NCBI GenBank assembly: GCA_001929475.1
Contig: LXFE01000699.1
Span: 1 to 13,701 of the forward strand
Direction of reading: 5' to 3'
DNA from: Neolecta irregularis DAH-3
Lineage: Eukaryota > Ascomycota > Neolectomycetes > Neolectales > Neolectaceae
DNA: 13,701 nucleotides
This document shows positions 11,262 to 13,701 of this stretch, piece by piece. Each line of letters opens with the position of its first letter. Position 1 is the first letter of the stretch. Below the pieces are notes generated by a model that saw nothing but the letters and a program-made list of their open reading frames with translations, had not been told where the DNA came from and did no database searches. A program made the translations under genes and the position numbers.

Positions 11262-11438
11262 TCAATAAAAGACCAACAGGCAAAGAGTACCAAATTTCCA
11301 GCCCTTATCAAGGATCTTTTCCTCACGGTCAGGATTCTGGTGCCGTTTCAATGCTTGGCGATCATCGCAAGCTGGGCGGTCTGTTGTAGTTGACTTGAAA
11401 GCACGGTGCTTGGCTGGATGCGAAGTAGTATCAGACAT
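11262..11438 (-). CDS. Possible small protein of unknown function (58 aa)
   Basis: An ATG-started frame of 58 codons begins MSDTTSHPAKHRAFKSTTTD, continues through a charged stretch (RHQNPDREEKILDKGWKF) and ends with a short hydrophobic tail before TGA. I recognise no family. The composition looks protein-like rather than random, and it would start 96 bp from the divergent ACL4 ATG, the same compact arrangement as the other divergent pairs here. Against it: short length, overlap of its 3' end with the GIR2 poly(A) region, and a hydrophobic tail too short to be a sure membrane anchor. Confidence 0.3.
   Translation of the reverse strand: MSDTTSHPAKHRAFKSTTTDRPACDDRQALKRHQNPDREEKILDKGWKFGTLCLLVFY
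11264..11269 (+). terminator. Candidate poly(A) signal AATAAA for GIR2
   Basis: A canonical AATAAA hexamer lies 92 nt downstream of the GIR2 stop codon, a plausible distance for a 3' UTR. None of the other genes here shows such a clear hexamer, so reliance on it is uncertain. Confidence 0.35.
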
Positions 11439-11485
11439 TACAAAATTCGACCATGAGCACTTGCGTAAATCTGAGTGTTTTAATC

Positions 11486-11491
11486 ACGTGC
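11486..11491. promoter_or_regulatory. CACGTG palindrome upstream of ACL4
   Basis: A CACGTG E-box-type hexamer lies 43 bp before the ACL4 ATG. In fungi this is the core site of bHLH factors such as Cbf1 and Pho4. One hexamer can occur by chance, and no second copy was noted nearby. Confidence 0.35.
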
Positions 11492-11534
11492 ATCAACTGG
11501 TAAATTTTGAAACTTTTTTGAAACCAAATCTGCC

Positions 11535-12633
11535 ATGGCAGCAGATTCTTTGGTGGACGATATTCTATCCCGAGCGAGAATACTGCTTGTTCAAGGGCAG
11601 GTAGAAGAAGCAGCAGCATGTGTCTCGCATATTGCATCGACGCAAGATCTTTCCGGGGTCCCTTGCGACCGACTCCAGCTTCTGGGGGAAATCACCTTGG
11701 AGCTCGGCCAAGTAGATCAAGCACGGTCAATTTTTCTCGAGGCGGTGAAGAGATCACAGGATTCTGAGCAAGATTCTTACTCGAAATATCTTTGGCTGGC
11801 TCAAATCAGCGAGGATGGCGGAAAAGAAGCAGCCGGGTGGTTCGAGCGGGGCATTGCGGTGTTGACCAAGAGACTTGAAGCCCAAGGCGATGATTCTGAT
11901 TTAAAGTTCAAACTTGCGAGTGCACTTTGCGGACTTGCTGAACTCTATTTGACAGAACTATGGTATATTCCGCGTTGTGCGTAACTCGATCTTGTAGCAT
12001 GCAAGACGACGCCGAACAAAAGTGTCAAGAATACGTCACAAGAGCAATTGAATTGGATCCATATTCATCGGATGCATACCAAACGCTGGCCTCTATTCGA
12101 ATATCGCAGCAAAGAATGGAAGAAGCAAAGCAAGCTATTCAGAAATCATTATCGATGATATCTGAAATCCGAGCAGGTTAGCAGGTACACGGCAATTACT
12201 GACCCAACAGACAATCCACCTACATATTCTTCCCGAATCTCGTTATCGCGGGTATTGATTGAAGTTGGCGAATATACGAGCGCCTTAGAAATGCTATCCA
12301 ATTTACAAAAAGAAGATGATGAAATTGTTGATTTATGGTATTTATACGGATGGTGTTTTTTCATTTCGGTAAAGGAATGTGTAGATGAAGAGGAGCGTAA
12401 AGCGACATTACAAGATGCACGAGAATGTTTAGAAATCTGTGAATCGGTACGATGGTACGATATTAAACTAATTCTAGGTTTATAAGAGATTGGAGTGGGA
12501 CGATGAGGGGATTAGAGAACATGTTGTGGAATTATTGGCGATTATCAACGGGGAGATTCCGGAAAAGGAGGATGAGAGTGAATGTGGATGGGAAGATTTA
12601 GAAAGCGATGAAGATGGAATGAATATTAATTGA
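11535..12633 (+). CDS. ACL4: Acl4-like TPR chaperone (ribosomal protein L4 assembly)
   Basis: Exons 11535-11962, 11998-12176, 12211-12446 and 12478-12633 give 332 aa (yeast Acl4 387). Introns are 35, 34 and 31 nt, among the shortest here. The N-terminal half contains helical TPR-like repeats (LLVQGQVEEAAACV, LGEITLELGQVDQARSIFL). Exon 2 has the most conserved block, DAEQKCQEYVTRAIELDP followed by YQTLASIRISQQRMEEAKQA. Exon 3 has DDEIVDLWYLYGWCFF and DARECLEICES; exon 4 has RLEWDDEGIREHVVELL and an acidic tail (EKEDESECGWEDLESDEDG). In yeast Acl4 escorts newly made Rpl4 into the nucleus for 60S assembly. The assignment rests on the exon 2 to 4 motifs from memory; another fungal TPR protein with the same core is the main alternative. 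Confidence 0.87.
12447..12477 (+). other. ACL4: 31-nt intron of ACL4
   Basis: The intron runs from GTACGA to TTCTAG, with an ACTAAT branch-like motif about 10 nt from the end. It joins CLEICES to VYKRLEWDDEG in phase 0, preserving the spacing of the conserved block. A later TATAAG acceptor would give 40 nt and lose three residues. At 31 nt it is near the lower limit known for spliceosomal introns. Confidence 0.75.
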
Positions 12634-12643
12634 ATAGTCGAAT

Positions 12644-12764
12644 GAATAGTCGAAAGTTGATGATTGAAAAGTCAACAATGATAATTGAATAGTTAAAGTT
12701 TAACGGATTAATTGAATAGTTGAAAGTTGATGATTGAAAAGTCAGCAATGATAATTGAATAGTT
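12644..12764. repeat. Direct repeat of 51 bp between ACL4 and SF3A2
   Basis: Copies at 12644-12694 and 12714-12764, offset by 70 bp, match at 49 of 51 positions (c/t at the eighth base and one a/g difference). Both are AT-rich and start gaatagt. A further partial gaatagtcg copy lies at 12632-12640. They sit in the 3' flanks of two convergent genes and have no coding potential that I can see. Confidence 0.9.
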
Positions 12765-12785
12765 CAAGTATTTGTAAAGTATTTG

Positions 12786-13532
12786 TTAATGCTTTGGAGC
12801 CAAGCCAGGAACACCCATATCTAAGAGTCAGTTTTGAAATACATTAAAGATACATCTCTCTTCGCGTTCTGTTCTGAAAAAGAACTGCATCGAGTACTGT
12901 TTTGCATCTGGATCCCAATGAGTCCAGAACCTTCCTTGGCTACGATCAATTTCTTTAGCTTGTATTTTAAAGGCGACTGTTTCGTAAGGCTCACACGCGA
13001 CGAGAAGATACTGCCAGTTACGATCAGGCTGTTCGACATGTTGTTCATAAGCGCTCATGAAGCGATGGCGGGGATGGTTGTCGCCGTGGATTTCTGGGTA
13101 CTGGAGCTGAAAAAGCAAGCCGAGCTGTCTGTTCATTGGATCTCTTGATTTTGTGATTTTGTATCCTGGGCGGCCGATCTTTATGATATTTCTACGGACT
13201 GGGATTTGGGAGCCAGCGACGCCATAGGGGAGGGGGGTAGCCCCGTCCATGGCGCCCTCTCTGGACTCTTTGGCTGCGCGCCTTGCGAGGTTTGCCTGGT
13301 GTTTCTTGCCCTGGGTGTGGGCGAGGTAGGAGCCGTCGTTGACATGGACGGTTAGACACAGTTTGCACTCGTAGGAGCCAAGGTGGTTTTTCATGAAATA
13401 GGGATCTCTTGCGAGATCGATGGTCTCGAGGGCGAGTTTGCGAAGGCGTTCGCGGCGGTCAGCATTTGTTTCGCTGGTGCTTGCAACGCCGCCGCCGCCA
13501 AACTTGCTGCCTACTCTATTTTGGTAGTCCAT
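12786..13532 (-). CDS. PRP11: SF3A2 / Prp11, U2 snRNP splicing factor 3a subunit 2
   Basis: Exons 13532-12854 and 12820-12786, joined over a 33-nt intron, give 237 aa. It is the 60-66 kDa SF3a subunit that helps form the mature U2 snRNP for branch-site recognition. The start MDYQNRVGSK matches the family. The U1-type C2H2 zinc finger uses Cys56, Cys59, His72 and His78 in YECKLCLTVHVNDGSYLAHT followed by QGKKHQ. Downstream motifs are IKIGRPGYKITK, PRHRFMSAYEQHVE, PDRNWQYLLVACEPYETVAF and GRFWTHWDP. The spliced C-terminus reads EREERYMGVPGLAPKH, a typical short fungal end without the metazoan proline-rich tail. An in-frame ATG at 13604 would add 24 residues, mostly Pro/Ser/Thr; I prefer 13532. 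Confidence 0.97.
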
Positions 13533-13575
13533 GGAGGAGGTGGAGGTGGAGGTGGAGGGCGGTGGCGGAGGAGGA
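13530..13575. repeat. GGA/GGT-rich microsatellite at the SF3A2 start
   Basis: An imperfect trinucleotide run (gga, ggt, ggc) overlaps and precedes the chosen SF3A2 ATG. In the upstream in-frame extension it would encode Pro, Ser and Thr runs. Confidence 0.7.
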
Positions 13576-13618
13576 TTACACGTGAATGTGAATTTTTTAT
13601 TCATCTTTCCGTTTCAAC

Positions 13619-13701
13619 CTACTCCTACTCACTCCCACTCCTACTCACTCCTACTCACTCCTACTCACTCCTACTCACTCCTACTCACTCCTACTCACTC
13701 C
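13619..13701. repeat. 10-bp tandem array reaching the window end
   Basis: The unit ctactcactc is repeated exactly from 13641 to the last base (six perfect copies plus one base), with degenerate copies from about 13619. It lies upstream of SF3A2 and is purine-rich (gagtgagtag) on that gene's sense strand. The array is truncated by the window end, so its true length is unknown; it may mark an assembly break. Confidence 0.95.

Larger units (their letters stand above)
11173..11534. other. Intergenic region between GIR2 and ACL4
   Basis: The 362 bp hold the GIR2 3' flank, with an AATAAA at 11264-11269, a weak minus-strand ORF (11262-11438), and the ACL4 upstream region with a CACGTG hexamer near 11486-11491. 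I see no tRNA or transposon trace. Confidence 0.5.

Noticed and set aside
11173-11534. tRNA or small RNA gene in the GIR2-ACL4 spacer
   Set aside because: No A-box/B-box pair or cloverleaf was found by eye on either strand.
13619-13701. Telomeric repeat at a chromosome end
   Set aside because: The unit ctactcactc does not resemble TTAGGG-type or other known fungal telomere repeats. A local microsatellite or contig end is simpler.

Overview
The window is nuclear DNA from an intron-rich eukaryote, most likely a fungus. It is gene-dense, with eight recognisable conserved protein genes and one weak small ORF. The fungal call rests on a ribosome-assembly chaperone of the Acl4 type, a yeast Vrl1-type VPS9/ankyrin/PX-BAR protein, and a yeast-style stretch (IEQQL-x-x-FKD) in S-adenosylhomocysteine hydrolase. 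I cannot name the phylum. The most distinctive genome trait is intron size. I placed 32 introns by protein continuity and reading phase, and all are 31 to 47 nt, most of them 35 to 41 nt. Many carry a short CTRAY/TGAC-like branch site within about 15 nt of the acceptor.

Layout, left to right. 1-3268 (-): a VRL1/VARP-like Rab5-family exchange factor, cut by the left window edge within its BAR region. 3313-4018 (+): the prenylated longin R-SNARE YKT6, divergent from VRL1 with only 44 bp between start codons. 4223-5916 (-): S-adenosylhomocysteine hydrolase in 11 exons, including a 20-nt microexon and a GC-AG intron. 6407-9151 (-): a LARP1 homologue with a La motif and a C-terminal DM15 region. 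9497-10204 (-): the Golgi/endosome membrane protein SFT2. 10360-11172 (+): RWDD1/GIR2. 11262-11438 (-): a weak 58-codon ORF. 11535-12633 (+): the TPR chaperone ACL4. 12786-13532 (-): the U2 snRNP protein SF3A2/PRP11. A 10-bp tandem array then runs to the right edge.

Functionally the window mixes endosome/Golgi traffic (VRL1, YKT6, SFT2), translation and ribosome biogenesis (LARP1, GIR2, ACL4), methyl-cycle metabolism (SAH1) and splicing (SF3A2). I see no mobile element, CRISPR array, rRNA, tRNA or virus-like gene. This is ordinary housekeeping sequence with an extreme intron architecture rather than a clear new defence or mobile system. The points most worth following are the uniform tiny introns, the VRL1-YKT6 head-to-head pair, and an alternative acceptor in VRL1 that would remove the PX-BAR half.

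Exon limits were placed by eye, using splice motifs, phase bookkeeping and family alignment from memory. No transcript data were available.
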